From Cellvibrio sp. PSBB006 (GTDB taxonomy: Bacteria > Pseudomonadota > Gammaproteobacteria > Pseudomonadales > Cellvibrionaceae): 64,000 nt of DNA. A program made the position numbers and the translations under genes. Where the stretch lies: positions 4,586,001 through 4,650,000 of the forward strand of contig NZ_CP021382.1 of the NCBI RefSeq assembly GCF_002162135.1, given 5' to 3'. The notes below the pieces were generated by a model. The model had not been told where the DNA came from and ran no database searches. It saw nothing but the letters and a program-made list of their open reading frames with translations. The first letter of the stretch is position 1; the number at the start of each line of letters is the position of its first letter. This document shows positions 51,985 through 61,394 of the stretch, piece after piece.

Positions 51985-52160
51985 GCGCCGAGGTGTCTGA
52001 TGGCCGCGTTATCCGGCCAGGATCAGAGTAAATGGGAAGCCGGTGCGCGCACTTTGCGCAATCCCGACACTGCCCCCGCAACGGTGAACATCTTCGCGAT
52101 GTGAGTCCGATACCAGCCTCACAGGACCTGCTTGCATGTCCACTCACACGCACGATGTAG
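51985..52160 (+). promoter_or_regulatory. Cobalamin riboswitch
   Basis: The aptamer core is clear: GGGAAGCCGGTGCG (52034-52047), CCGACACTGCCCCCGCAACGG (approximately 52064-52084), GAGTCCGATACCAGCC (52103-52118) and ACAGGACC. It lies in the 324-bp gap between btuD and the btuB-like gene and should shut off the receptor when cobalamin is plentiful. Promoter boxes between btuD and the aptamer are not evident. Confidence 0.92.
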
Positions 52161-52269
52161 CGGAGGGCTTCATCGGTGGTAATCCTGTGTTGACCATCGC
52201 TGGTTTTTGTACACATTTTTTCCACTTATCCCTCCCTCAATCGCCTGTTTATCCTGATTGGGGAATCAT

Positions 52270-54207
52270 ATGTCCACTGTTTATTTTTCGCGTGCGCCTT
52301 TAAGCGCGGCTATCGTTTTACTCTCCGCCAGTCTTGCCGCGCACGCGGTAGACGAACCCAAAATCGAAAAAATCTATGTCAGCGGCACGCGTAGCGAAAG
52401 CCCGCAATTGCCCCTGGCAACCACCATCACCGTGATTGATCGCGAACAAATTCGCTTGAGCGGTGCAACGCAAATCGGTGAAGTGTTGCGCACGCAAGCG
52501 GGCATTCAATTGCAGGATCTCGACGGCAGCGGTGGCCGCAGTGTGACGATCGCAATGCGCGGTTTTGCGTCCAATGCCTCCAATAATACTTTAGTGATGG
52601 TAGACGGTCGCAAACTCAATAATCCCAGCCTCGCCAGCCCCTCGTTAAATACCATCGCGTTGAAAGACGTTGAGCGTATTGAAATTGTTCAAGGCAGTGC
52701 CGGTGTGTTGTACGGTGACCAAGCCGTGGGCGGTGTGATTAATATCATCACCCGGCGTGCGGTGCGTGGTGAAATTCACGGCTCGGTACAAGTGTTGGCG
52801 GGCAGTGATAACCTGGAAAGCTATACCGCCACGGTGAACCAGGGGTTCAACAATGGCTTGAGTTACAACGTCTCTGCACAAAAACGTCAGGCCGATAATT
52901 ATCGCGATAACAATCAGGCTGATTATGAAAACTTTCTGGGTAATCTGCGTTACGATTTTGCGCGCGGCCATGTGTTTGTAGAAGGCCAGCGTATTGATGA
53001 TGAACTGCGTTTGCCAGGCCCTCTGAGCGATGCCGAAGTCGAACAGGATCGCCGCCAGACCAACAGCCCGAACAATTTTGCCAATCAGGAAACAGATATT
53101 GTGCGTGTTGGTGGTGCAGTCGGTTTGACCGAACAATGGCAACTATTGGCAGAGTATGCTGATCGCGATGAAGACGCGCTGTCGTTTTACGGTTTTGGCG
53201 AGCCGAGCTTGCAGGAGTTACGCGTAAAAAATATTACACCGCGCCTGATCGGTCGCTTGCCCACCACTAATGGTGATGCGGTGATTACCCTCGGTTACGA
53301 CAAGGTGGCGGCGGATTATCTTGTCGCAGCTCGCTCCATTAACGTCGAACAAGATATCAACGGCTTTTACGGCCAGATTATTTATCCTGTGACGCGTGCA
53401 TTGGCTGTTACTGCCGGTACGCGTTATTCGGAAGTGAAAGATCGCGATATTACTGCCAACGAAACCCATAAAGACGATCTCAGTGCTTATGAGTTAGGCG
53501 CGAATTATCAGCTTAACGATGCATGGCGAATCTTCACTCGCTACGCGGAAGGTTTCCGTTTTGCCAATGCGGATGAAAATGGTTTTACGCTGCCGGAGGT
53601 AAATTTCCTTGAAACACAAACCAGCGAATCTTATGAAGCTGGTCTGGGTTGGCAAGGCAATGCAGCCAACGCAACCGTCACGGCTTATCAAATGACCGTT
53701 GATAATGAAATTATGTACGACCCGATGTCGGGCACCTACGGCGCCAATATCAATCTGCCGGAATCCGAACGACGCGGCCTGATGCTGGATGCGGATATTG
53801 ATCTCAGTGCACAACTCGGACTGCGCGCCAACTACACCTTTACCGATGCCGAACAAACCTCCGGCAGCTTTGATGGTAAACAAGTGCCGTTTGTAGCAGA
53901 ACATACCGCTAACATCGCTATCGTGTTCAGCTTTACGCAGCAACTCAGCGCATACGTGGATGCGAGCTACACCGGTTCCCGCTATCGTATCGGAGACGAT
54001 GCCAACACCCAGGGCGAAGTGCCATCCATCACGGTATTCAATGCCAACCTGCTCTGGTCAATCCAGGATCTGGAATTGGGTGTACGCGTCAAAAACCTGA
54101 CCGATGAAACCTATTCGGATTACGTGGGTTATTCACCTTTCGGCGGCAACTACGAATATCCGCAGCCGGAGCGTCAGTACGAGGCGAGTATTAGCTATCG
54201 CTTTTGA
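52270..54207 (+). CDS. btuB: BtuB-like TonB-dependent vitamin B12 receptor
   Basis: A 645-residue outer-membrane receptor. Signal peptide MSTVYFSRAPLSAAIVLLSASLAAHA, TonB box region KIEKIYVSGTR, plug domain with RIEIVQGSAGVLYGDQAVGGVINI, and a C-terminal aromatic strand ending ISYRF. The ATG at 52270 is chosen over TTG 52258, with GGGGA upstream. The substrate assignment relies on the cobalamin riboswitch directly before it and btuFCD upstream; the sequence alone would only say TonB receptor. Confidence 0.88.
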   Translation: MSTVYFSRAPLSAAIVLLSASLAAHAVDEPKIEKIYVSGTRSESPQLPLATTITVIDREQIRLSGATQIGEVLRTQAGIQLQDLDGSGGRSVTIAMRGFASNASNNTLVMVDGRKLNNPSLASPSLNTIALKDVERIEIVQGSAGVLYGDQAVGGVINIITRRAVRGEIHGSVQVLAGSDNLESYTATVNQGFNNGLSYNVSAQKRQADNYRDNNQADYENFLGNLRYDFARGHVFVEGQRIDDELRLPGPLSDAEVEQDRRQTNSPNNFANQETDIVRVGGAVGLTEQWQLLAEYADRDEDALSFYGFGEPSLQELRVKNITPRLIGRLPTTNGDAVITLGYDKVAADYLVAARSINVEQDINGFYGQIIYPVTRALAVTAGTRYSEVKDRDITANETHKDDLSAYELGANYQLNDAWRIFTRYAEGFRFANADENGFTLPEVNFLETQTSESYEAGLGWQGNAANATVTAYQMTVDNEIMYDPMSGTYGANINLPESERRGLMLDADIDLSAQLGLRANYTFTDAEQTSGSFDGKQVPFVAEHTANIAIVFSFTQQLSAYVDASYTGSRYRIGDDANTQGEVPSITVFNANLLWSIQDLELGVRVKNLTDETYSDYVGYSPFGGNYEYPQPERQYEASISYRF

Positions 54208-54221
54208 TGAGCTCAACGAAG

Positions 54222-54250
54222 CGCGCCCGTTTAAGCGGGTGCGTTTCATT
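54222..54250 (+). terminator. Probable terminator after btuB
   Basis: CGCGCCCG (54222-54229) pairs with CGGGTGCG (54236-54243, one G-T pair), loop TTTAAG, followed by TTTCATTCTT. It is a moderate hairpin with a broken T run, 15 bp after the btuB stop. Confidence 0.6.
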
Positions 54251-54569
54251 CTTACGGCGCCTGGCTGACTTAGCGCGCTCACTGAAATTTCTTTGATAAT
54301 TTATCGTCTTTTTTAGTGCGCATTTCTGGTGCGCCGTGTTCCGATGTTTCGTCTCTTGACGCTCCGTTTTTCGCCTATACGTGCGGGGCTTTCTGATTTC
54401 CCCTTTGGAAGGTTAAGTAACCGGGCAGCTATTTTCCTGATTTGCCTGATCAATCTGCTTTTATCCCTTCTTCGATTTCCCCTGCCGCGTCTGATTCTCC
54501 ATTTAACCCATTTTGGTGCAGGTAATGGTGCATTTAAATATATCGCCAAATTAACCTTAAAAACACCAA

Positions 54570-54605
54570 TGTCAACGTTGTCATATGTCATTGACAACGT
54601 TGACA
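54570..54605 (+). promoter_or_regulatory. Paired LacI-type operators upstream of the glycan TonB receptor
   Basis: TGTCAACGTTGTCA (54570-54583) and its exact inverse TGACAACGTTGACA (54592-54605) are 22 bases apart start to start, both centred on AACGTT as LacI-family sites are. The second overlaps a -35-like TTGACA (54591-54596). The same 14-mer occurs twice upstream of the acyltransferase gene (62835, 62857). The rest of the gap 54251-54743 contains no recognised gene. Confidence 0.8.
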
Positions 54606-54743
54606 TAGCGATGATAGCTTCTCAGACAGGTGGCACAGGAAACATTAATAAAGGCTCGGATAGCGGTTCCGGATGGTAAGTGGAAGCGAGTAGTTGCAGT
54701 ACAAACAACGAGACCAATAGTGATTTTTCAGAGGATAGTTAGC

Positions 54744-57407
54744 ATGAACGAAGCAAAACACAGAACACTGCCGGGCAGATCCCTTTTGGCGCTGGCAATT
54801 CTTGCAGTATCTATGCCGAGCCTGGCGCAGGAGGCTGTCGAGAACGAGGGCCCCTTGGAAGAAATTGTGGTTACAGCTCAATTTCGTAAAAGCCTGCAAG
54901 CAGCCATGGACGTAAAGCGAAATGAAGTCCGTGTAGCGGATGCGATTTCTTCAGAAGATATCGGGAAGTTTCCCAGTGAAAATATTGCTGAAGCAATCCA
55001 ACGGATTCCCGGGGTTCAAATCTCCAACGTGAACGGTCGGGGCTCAACCATCAGTGTGCGTGGATTGGGGCCGCAGTACGCCAACACGACCTTGAACGGC
55101 CAAAATTTTAAAAGCGCTGACTTCACCAGCGGTTTTCGCTTCGACATTATTCAAACCGAACTTGCTTCGGGTATTCAGGTTATTAAGTCACCCACGGCGG
55201 ATCTCGATAGTGGCGGCCTGGCGGGAACTATCAATATCAATACCGCGAAACCGCTTGATCACAATGAGCGCAAAGTGGTTATGTCGCTCAAGGCGCAAGA
55301 GTCAGAGCTGTCACCTACGGGCGACATCACACCCAAGGCCAACATTACCTACATCGATCAATTTATGGATGGCACTCTGGGCGTATTTTTGAATGCGGGT
55401 TATCAGGAATTGGATGACCGCGTCGACAACTTTTGGATGGATCGCTGGTTTGTTGATGGCGAGGGTACCGCTGACGAAGTTTACACGCCGCGCCGCCCAC
55501 GCTACCGCCGGATTGATCGCGAAACTGAGCGGCATATGTTCAACGGGACTGTGCAATGGCAGCCTAATGAATTCTGGGATTTAAGTTTAACCGGAGTCTA
55601 TGCGTCCGATGATATTTCGCAGGACTTGAACCAGCAGGTTTTTCTATTCAATGCTGATGAGATCACACCAATTGGTGAGCCGGTCAATGGTACTTACAAT
55701 ACCATCCAGATTAACGACTTTACGCTGGAAAATAATCGCCAACTGGAGGAGCGTGATTTAACCAGTCAGGCGATCACTGCTGATGCGAAATGGACTGATG
55801 ATGTATGGGAAATCAAAGGCGTATTGCATTACACCGCTGGTGAAGCGAACGAGTCAGAAGAAGCGGCAATCCTTGCAACCATTATTCCCGAGGCCTACCT
55901 CGACATCAGTGATCGCAATAATGTGATCTTTGAAATATCGGAAGATCTTGCTGATCCTGCACTTTACCCGGCGGTTATGCCGCGCAATGAATATCCCAAT
56001 GGTGCCACTCGCTACATGGAATCCGACGAGACGTCGTTTCAATTGGATTTCAAGCGCATGTTTGAGGATAGTGTGTTTACCTCAGTGTCATTTGGTGCGA
56101 AATATCGCACTGAAACATTTGACCGCGCAGTTTACCGTAGGGATCGTGCAGCCATTGGTGATGCTGCGCCGGAAGATTTGCCTTCCATGGCCGAAACCGG
56201 CTTTTTGGTGACCGGCTTTCTCGACGGCAACATGTCTATACCGCATTCCTGGATAGCGCCAAATATTCAAGCGTATCGTGAGGCGTTGATCGCGGAAGGT
56301 GCTGACGTACCGGTATTCTTTGCCGCCCAATCGAGCTACAGCATTGATCGCGATGTGTTTGCGTCTTACGTCATGACGGACTTTGCTGGCGACCTTGGCA
56401 GCATGCCATTCCGGGGCAATATCGGTGTGCGTTACGAAACAACGGATCGGGAATTGAATACTTACCTGACGGGCGACACCAATCCTCTAAACGAGGAAAT
56501 CAGAGAGGTTGTCGGCGAGTACACAGCGCCTTATGACTACGATGATCTGTTGCCAAGTTTCAACTTTGTGCTGGAAGTGACTGAAGATGTGCAGGTTCGC
56601 TTTGCTGCGGCGAAAGTGCTGGTGCGCCCGATTATTACCTCCAGAACCCAATTGGCTGCGTCAGAAACATCCAGTGACAATTCAGAAGGTACGCGTACAT
56701 ACGACATTAATCTCGGGCAGCCAAATATGAAAGCCATGACAGCAAATCAGGCGGACATTGGTGTGGAATGGTATTACGGCGAGGGCGCAGGTTTGACCTT
56801 CAATGCCTTCTGGAAAGACGTCAAAAATGGTGTAGTCAGTGATCTGATTTGCCCAGCTGAATACGATGGCACAGCGTTAAGCACATCCGGTACAGAATGT
56901 GTGGATGCGGCGGGTAACTTCTACAATATCACCAGCACCTACAACGATTCTTCCACAGTGGGTATTGATGGTTATGAGATAGGTTGGAACCAGTCACTGG
57001 ATGATTTATTACCTCTCGATGGTTTTGGCATTACAGCCAACTACACCAATATTTCCGTGGATGAAAGTGAAGGTTATACCCTGAGCAACTCATCCGAGGA
57101 AACCTGGAATTTCACCGGTTATTGGGAAAACGACACCTTCAGTGCGCGCGCCTCATTGAATCACCGCAGTCCTTACATTCAGGAAAATGAGGACAGCTTT
57201 TTTGCGCGCGAAGGACGCACTGTAGATTCACGCAATCAAATTGACGTTGTGTTGGGCTGGAATGTTAACGATAAGTTGAGCTTGTCTCTGGGTGCGTTGA
57301 ATATAACGGGTGATGATGAAGAAGCTTATAAGGAGAATGAAAGCCGCTGGCAAACCACCAGCGTCATCGGTAGAAGCTATTACCTGAGCATGATGTATCA
57401 GCTGTAA
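54744..57407 (+). CDS. TonB-dependent receptor of a carbohydrate-utilisation locus
   Basis: An 887-residue outer-membrane receptor. A signal peptide (RSLLALAILAVSMPSLA) is followed by TonB box EEIVVTAQF, plug (VADAISSEDIGKFPSENIAEA split about the conserved block, RIPGVQISNVNGRG) and a long barrel ending SYYLSMMYQL. It belongs to the large Xanthomonas/Caulobacter-type group that imports sugars. ATG 54744 has GAGGA eight bases upstream; a 38-codon extension reaching the operator region is rejected. It should import products for the GH89 enzyme encoded next. Paired LacI-type operators lie upstream. Confidence 0.92.
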   Translation: MNEAKHRTLPGRSLLALAILAVSMPSLAQEAVENEGPLEEIVVTAQFRKSLQAAMDVKRNEVRVADAISSEDIGKFPSENIAEAIQRIPGVQISNVNGRGSTISVRGLGPQYANTTLNGQNFKSADFTSGFRFDIIQTELASGIQVIKSPTADLDSGGLAGTININTAKPLDHNERKVVMSLKAQESELSPTGDITPKANITYIDQFMDGTLGVFLNAGYQELDDRVDNFWMDRWFVDGEGTADEVYTPRRPRYRRIDRETERHMFNGTVQWQPNEFWDLSLTGVYASDDISQDLNQQVFLFNADEITPIGEPVNGTYNTIQINDFTLENNRQLEERDLTSQAITADAKWTDDVWEIKGVLHYTAGEANESEEAAILATIIPEAYLDISDRNNVIFEISEDLADPALYPAVMPRNEYPNGATRYMESDETSFQLDFKRMFEDSVFTSVSFGAKYRTETFDRAVYRRDRAAIGDAAPEDLPSMAETGFLVTGFLDGNMSIPHSWIAPNIQAYREALIAEGADVPVFFAAQSSYSIDRDVFASYVMTDFAGDLGSMPFRGNIGVRYETTDRELNTYLTGDTNPLNEEIREVVGEYTAPYDYDDLLPSFNFVLEVTEDVQVRFAAAKVLVRPIITSRTQLAASETSSDNSEGTRTYDINLGQPNMKAMTANQADIGVEWYYGEGAGLTFNAFWKDVKNGVVSDLICPAEYDGTALSTSGTECVDAAGNFYNITSTYNDSSTVGIDGYEIGWNQSLDDLLPLDGFGITANYTNISVDESEGYTLSNSSEETWNFTGYWENDTFSARASLNHRSPYIQENEDSFFAREGRTVDSRNQIDVVLGWNVNDKLSLSLGALNITGDDEEAYKENESRWQTTSVIGRSYYLSMMYQL

Positions 57408-57434
57408 TTACGCCGGTTTTGATTATCTCCAGAA

Positions 57435-57462
57435 GATCCCGCTCTACGAGTGGGATCTTTTT
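57435..57462 (+). terminator. Rho-independent terminator after the TonB receptor
   Basis: GATCCCGCTC (57435-57444) pairs with GAGTGGGATC (57448-57457; one G-T pair), loop TAC, followed by TTTTT. It would reduce read-through from the receptor into the glycosidase gene 51 bp later. Confidence 0.88.
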
Positions 57463-57512
57463 AATTTACGAAATAAATCCGTTGATATGTCGTGTATTGA
57501 GGAATCAGAATA

Positions 57513-59747
57513 ATGTTGAATTTTTTAAAGACGTATAAGCGCGTACTTTCACTAATGAGCTACGTGACGGTGCTGATGTTGAGTGTAGCCTGTTCGCAGA
57601 CATCTGCCCCTGATCCTACTGGGGTGGAAAGTTTGGCCAGTCGTGCCGTATTGCAGCGATTGACAGGCGCGCCATTGGAAAATTTTCATTTTGAGTTGAT
57701 TGAAGATGAGTCAGCGAATGATTGGTATGAGGTGACAGTAAAAGATAATGAGGTTTTTGTTGTTGCAACGTCAATTCCCGCGCTGACTTATGGCGGATAT
57801 TCCTATCTGAATGATATCGGTGCGTTATCCGTCAGCTGGGAAGGTAGCCGGGTGGCCTTGCCGGATCAATATGAGAATCGCCAAGGAAAAAAAACGACGT
57901 CGCCTTTCTGGCAGCGCGTTTATCTGAATGTATGTGCTTATGGTTATACCATGCCCTGGTGGGACTGGGCGCGATGGGAAAAAGAGATCGACTGGATGGC
58001 TATTCATGGTGTGAATACGCCTGTCGCGATGGAAGGCCAGGAGATTGTGTGGCAGACCTTATGGAAAGAGTTTTCTATTACCGATGCTGAACTGAGCAAC
58101 TATTTTTCCGGCCCCGCTTTTACCGCTTGGCATCGTATGGGCAACATCGAAGCACACATGGGGCCTTTGCCGCAAACGTGGATTGATAAAAAGCATGAGC
58201 TACAAACAAAAATTCTTCAGCGCATGCGTGAATTGGGAATGGAGCCCGTTGTACCTGCATTCGGTGGGTATGTGCCGAAACAATTTGCCGAAAAATACCC
58301 CGATGCCAAGATATATAAGATGGAGCCCTGGACGGGTTTCAAGGAAGAAACCTATTGGCTTGATCCTGCCGATCCGCTATTCCCGAAAGTTGCCAAACGG
58401 TTTATCGAAATTTACACCGCAACCTACGGTGAAAGTCGTTATTTTCTGTCAGATTCCTTTAATGAAATGCTACCACCCGTATCTGAAGAAAATCGTTACG
58501 CGGATTTGGCAGCCTATGGCGAAGCAATCTTCCAATCCATTAACCAGGCTGCATCCGGAGCAACTTGGGTAATGCAGGGCTGGATGTTCGGCGCTGATAA
58601 GGAGTTTTGGGATCTTCCGTCAATCGAAGCGTTTTTGAGTAAGGTTCCCAATGACCGCGCCATGATTCATGACATCGCCAATGATCGTTATGACGTATGG
58701 GAAGATGCCAATGCGTTTTACGGAAAGCCCTGGATCTTTGGTTACATCCATAATTATGGTGGCAGCAACCCGGTTTACGGTGATTTCAAGTTTTACCACC
58801 AGCAAGTCACCAAACTACTGCAAAAAAACAATACTGGCAATTTGTCCGGTTTCGGTGTTTTTCCGGAAGGTATCCACAATAATTCGGTGGTGTATGACTA
58901 TCTCTTCGATGTGGCCTGGTCGGGCAAAACCGATTCGCTTGATGGCTGGATAAAACGCTATACCAATGCCCGATATGGACACACGTCGTCGTCGCTGCTT
59001 GATGCCTGGAAGTTGTTGGAGACATCGGTTTTTGAAACCAAATATTGGAACACCCGCTGGTGGGAAGGTTCGGCAGGCGGTTATCTTTTATTTAAGCGCC
59101 CGGAAGCGAGGTTAACTCAATTCTCCGGACATCCTGGTGATGTCAAAACCTTGCGCGCCGCTGTCGACAAATTGCTGACAATTGCATCGGAGTATAAGGA
59201 TTCGCCACTTTTTCTTTATGATCTGGTGGATTTTTATCGCCATTATTTAACCCAGGAAATTGATGTACTTTTGCAACAGACAATTATCGCTTATCAACAA
59301 GGTAACATTGCGCAGGGCGATGCGAACTTTACCAAGGTAACACAGCTAACAGAGGGGCTGGATTTATTGCTGGGCTTGCAGCAGGAAAGCCTGGCCACCT
59401 GGATTGATGATGCCAAAGCTTATGGTGCGACGCCGGAAGAGTCCCTGCATTATGTGACGAATGCAAAAATGCAGGTGACAGTCTGGGGTGGCCCTAAACT
59501 AAAGGACTATGCCTCCAAGGCCTGGCAAGGTATGTACAAAGATTTTTATTTGCCGCGCTGGGATCAGTTCTTCTCAGCATTAAAAAAATCTGCAACGACA
59601 ACAACACCTTTTGACGAGGAGCAGGTTCGCGCTGATATTGAAAGCTGGGAGCGTGCCTGGGTTATTGCCGATGATCCCTTTGTCAAAACGCAACCAGAGA
59701 ATCCGTTAGCACTAATGGCTTCTCTGTTGAGCTTGTTGGATCAATAA
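57513..59747 (+). CDS. Alpha-N-acetylglucosaminidase (GH89, NAGLU-like)
   Basis: A 744-residue GH89 enzyme that removes terminal alpha-linked GlcNAc, as human lysosomal NAGLU does from heparan sulphate. N-terminal lipoprotein signal with lipobox LSVAC at about residue 27, so it is probably membrane anchored in the periplasm or at the surface. Family blocks are WWDWARWEKEIDWMAIHGVN, MEGQEIVWQTLW, and the two putative catalytic glutamates E318 (SFNEM) and E452 (FPEGI). Length is normal. GAGGA precedes the ATG. It lies after the TonB receptor and before a Tat-exported PhoX-like protein. Confidence 0.95.
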   Translation: MLNFLKTYKRVLSLMSYVTVLMLSVACSQTSAPDPTGVESLASRAVLQRLTGAPLENFHFELIEDESANDWYEVTVKDNEVFVVATSIPALTYGGYSYLNDIGALSVSWEGSRVALPDQYENRQGKKTTSPFWQRVYLNVCAYGYTMPWWDWARWEKEIDWMAIHGVNTPVAMEGQEIVWQTLWKEFSITDAELSNYFSGPAFTAWHRMGNIEAHMGPLPQTWIDKKHELQTKILQRMRELGMEPVVPAFGGYVPKQFAEKYPDAKIYKMEPWTGFKEETYWLDPADPLFPKVAKRFIEIYTATYGESRYFLSDSFNEMLPPVSEENRYADLAAYGEAIFQSINQAASGATWVMQGWMFGADKEFWDLPSIEAFLSKVPNDRAMIHDIANDRYDVWEDANAFYGKPWIFGYIHNYGGSNPVYGDFKFYHQQVTKLLQKNNTGNLSGFGVFPEGIHNNSVVYDYLFDVAWSGKTDSLDGWIKRYTNARYGHTSSSLLDAWKLLETSVFETKYWNTRWWEGSAGGYLLFKRPEARLTQFSGHPGDVKTLRAAVDKLLTIASEYKDSPLFLYDLVDFYRHYLTQEIDVLLQQTIIAYQQGNIAQGDANFTKVTQLTEGLDLLLGLQQESLATWIDDAKAYGATPEESLHYVTNAKMQVTVWGGPKLKDYASKAWQGMYKDFYLPRWDQFFSALKKSATTTTPFDEEQVRADIESWERAWVIADDPFVKTQPENPLALMASLLSLLDQ

Positions 59748-59784
59748 CGAGCTACTACGAAAGTGGATTGTTGTCTTTATGTAG

Positions 59785-59823
59785 GCTGTGGTTTTGATTG
59801 AAGATCAAGGCCACAGCTTTTTT
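59785..59823 (+). terminator. Rho-independent terminator after the GH89 gene
   Basis: GCTGTGG (59785-59791) pairs with CCACAGC (59811-59817); inside, TTGAT pairs with ATCAA. Six Ts follow (59818-59823). Confidence 0.9.
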
Positions 59824-59865
59824 GTTTTACTTCTGGCATCAGAGCCCTGTTAAAGGAATCCTCTA

Positions 59866-61326
59866 ATGATACTGTCTCGTCGACACTTTATGAAAAATGC
59901 ATCTGCGGCTGCTTTAGCATTTGGCGGTCTGCGTCAATCGGGCGCGCAAGCTCAAGTTTATGCAGTTGATCCTCAGCGAGGAATGGATCGGTTTGGTCAA
60001 CTGCATCGCGACCCTGCTGGCATCCTGAATTTGCCAGCCGGTTTCAGCTACAACATTATTTCGCGTACAGGCGATCCCATGTCAGATGGATTGATTACGC
60101 CGAGTGCGCCGGATGGTATGGCTGCTTTTCCTGTTGCCAATCAGCCCGGGAAAAGTTTGCTGGTGCGTAATCACGAATTGGATTCTCTGGGTGAAGAGGT
60201 CGATGCTTTTGGGGGTAGCGAAGCCTTGGCACGTAAGCATGTGGGAAAGAAAGCATACGATTATTTTCATCGTAAATTGCCGGTGAACGGTGGCACAACC
60301 ACCTTGCTTTATGATCATGTGTCCGGGCGTGTCGAGCGATCCCATCTTAGTCTTATTGGGACTGCGCGTAACTGTGCTGGCGGTCCTACACCCTGGAACT
60401 CCTGGTTGACTTGTGAAGAAACCCTGGTAACGGCCGCGCAAGGATTTGGACGAGAGCACGGTTACCTCTTTGAGGTACCTGCTGCACATAAAGGATTGGT
60501 TGATCCGGTACCTCTAAAAGACATGGGGCGTTTCCTGCATGAAGCAGCAGCGGTAGATAGCACCACCGGGGTGGTTTATTTAACAGAGGATTTTGATCGC
60601 GGCCTGTTTTATCGCTTCTTGCCGCGGCAGCCTGGCGAGTTAGCTAAAGGTGGCACGCTGCAGGCGTTGGTCATTCGGGGATGGGCATCGGCTGACACAC
60701 GTAATCACACGGCAACTGAAATAAAATCTGATCGTATGCTGATGCCGCTGGATAAAAAATTTGAATGCGAATGGCTTGATTTGGACGCTGTCACCGCACC
60801 CGACGGTGATCTAAGTGAACGCGGCGCCTTGGCTGGCGCTGCTATTTTCTCCCGTTGTGAAGGGGTTGCTTTTGCTTTACGTCCTGACGGGCAACGTGAA
60901 ATATTTTTTGCAGCAACGGGTGGCGGGCCTGAACAACTGGGTCAAATCTGGCGTTACCAACCCAGTCTATATGAAGGTACTGTGCGCGAGAAAGAAGCTC
61001 CGGGTACGCTGGAATTGATTTATGAAAGCCGACATCGTGCGCATCTTGAGGCATGCGATAATCTCACCGTTGCGCCGTGGGGGGACTTGATTATTTGCGA
61101 GGATAGCTATTCTGCCGATCCGACCATGGTGAACTATATGCGTGGACTCACTCCGGAGGGAAAAATATATACGCTGGCGATGAACGCTCATCCTGATAAA
61201 GGTGAATTTTGTGGGGCCTGTTTTTCAGCGGATGGCACCATTCTATTTGTTAATATTCAGCGTCCCGGCATGACCCTCGCGATCACCGGACCTTGGGGCA
61301 GTCTGCGCAATACTGCCAACTCGTAG
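59866..61326 (+). CDS. Tat-exported PhoX-like (DUF839) protein
   Basis: A 486-residue protein with a twin-arginine signal (SRRHFMK, then AAALAFGG, cleavage near AQA). Family patterns: GLITPSAPDGMAAFP, LVRNHELDS, NCAGGPTPWNSWLTCEETL, YLTEDFDRGLFYRF, and the C-terminal DGTILFVNIQRPGMTLAITGPW. These are typical of DUF839/PhoX proteins, which include Ca/Fe-dependent alkaline phosphatases. Phosphatase activity is not proven for many members. AAAGGA lies before the ATG. Its role beside GH89 might be to release phosphate from glycans, but this is inference. Confidence 0.85.
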   Translation: MILSRRHFMKNASAAALAFGGLRQSGAQAQVYAVDPQRGMDRFGQLHRDPAGILNLPAGFSYNIISRTGDPMSDGLITPSAPDGMAAFPVANQPGKSLLVRNHELDSLGEEVDAFGGSEALARKHVGKKAYDYFHRKLPVNGGTTTLLYDHVSGRVERSHLSLIGTARNCAGGPTPWNSWLTCEETLVTAAQGFGREHGYLFEVPAAHKGLVDPVPLKDMGRFLHEAAAVDSTTGVVYLTEDFDRGLFYRFLPRQPGELAKGGTLQALVIRGWASADTRNHTATEIKSDRMLMPLDKKFECEWLDLDAVTAPDGDLSERGALAGAAIFSRCEGVAFALRPDGQREIFFAATGGGPEQLGQIWRYQPSLYEGTVREKEAPGTLELIYESRHRAHLEACDNLTVAPWGDLIICEDSYSADPTMVNYMRGLTPEGKIYTLAMNAHPDKGEFCGACFSADGTILFVNIQRPGMTLAITGPWGSLRNTANS

Positions 61327-61394
61327 TCCGGTTATAGTCCAGTGATGCCAGGGATGGTTTCGCTGCTGCGTGTGATTAGTACAGGCGACAACAA

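Noticed and set aside
54630..54743. Longer N-terminus of the carbohydrate TonB receptor
   Set aside because: The extension lies just after the operator, lacks a ribosome site and would bury the signal peptide; ATG 54744 with GAGGA fits better.
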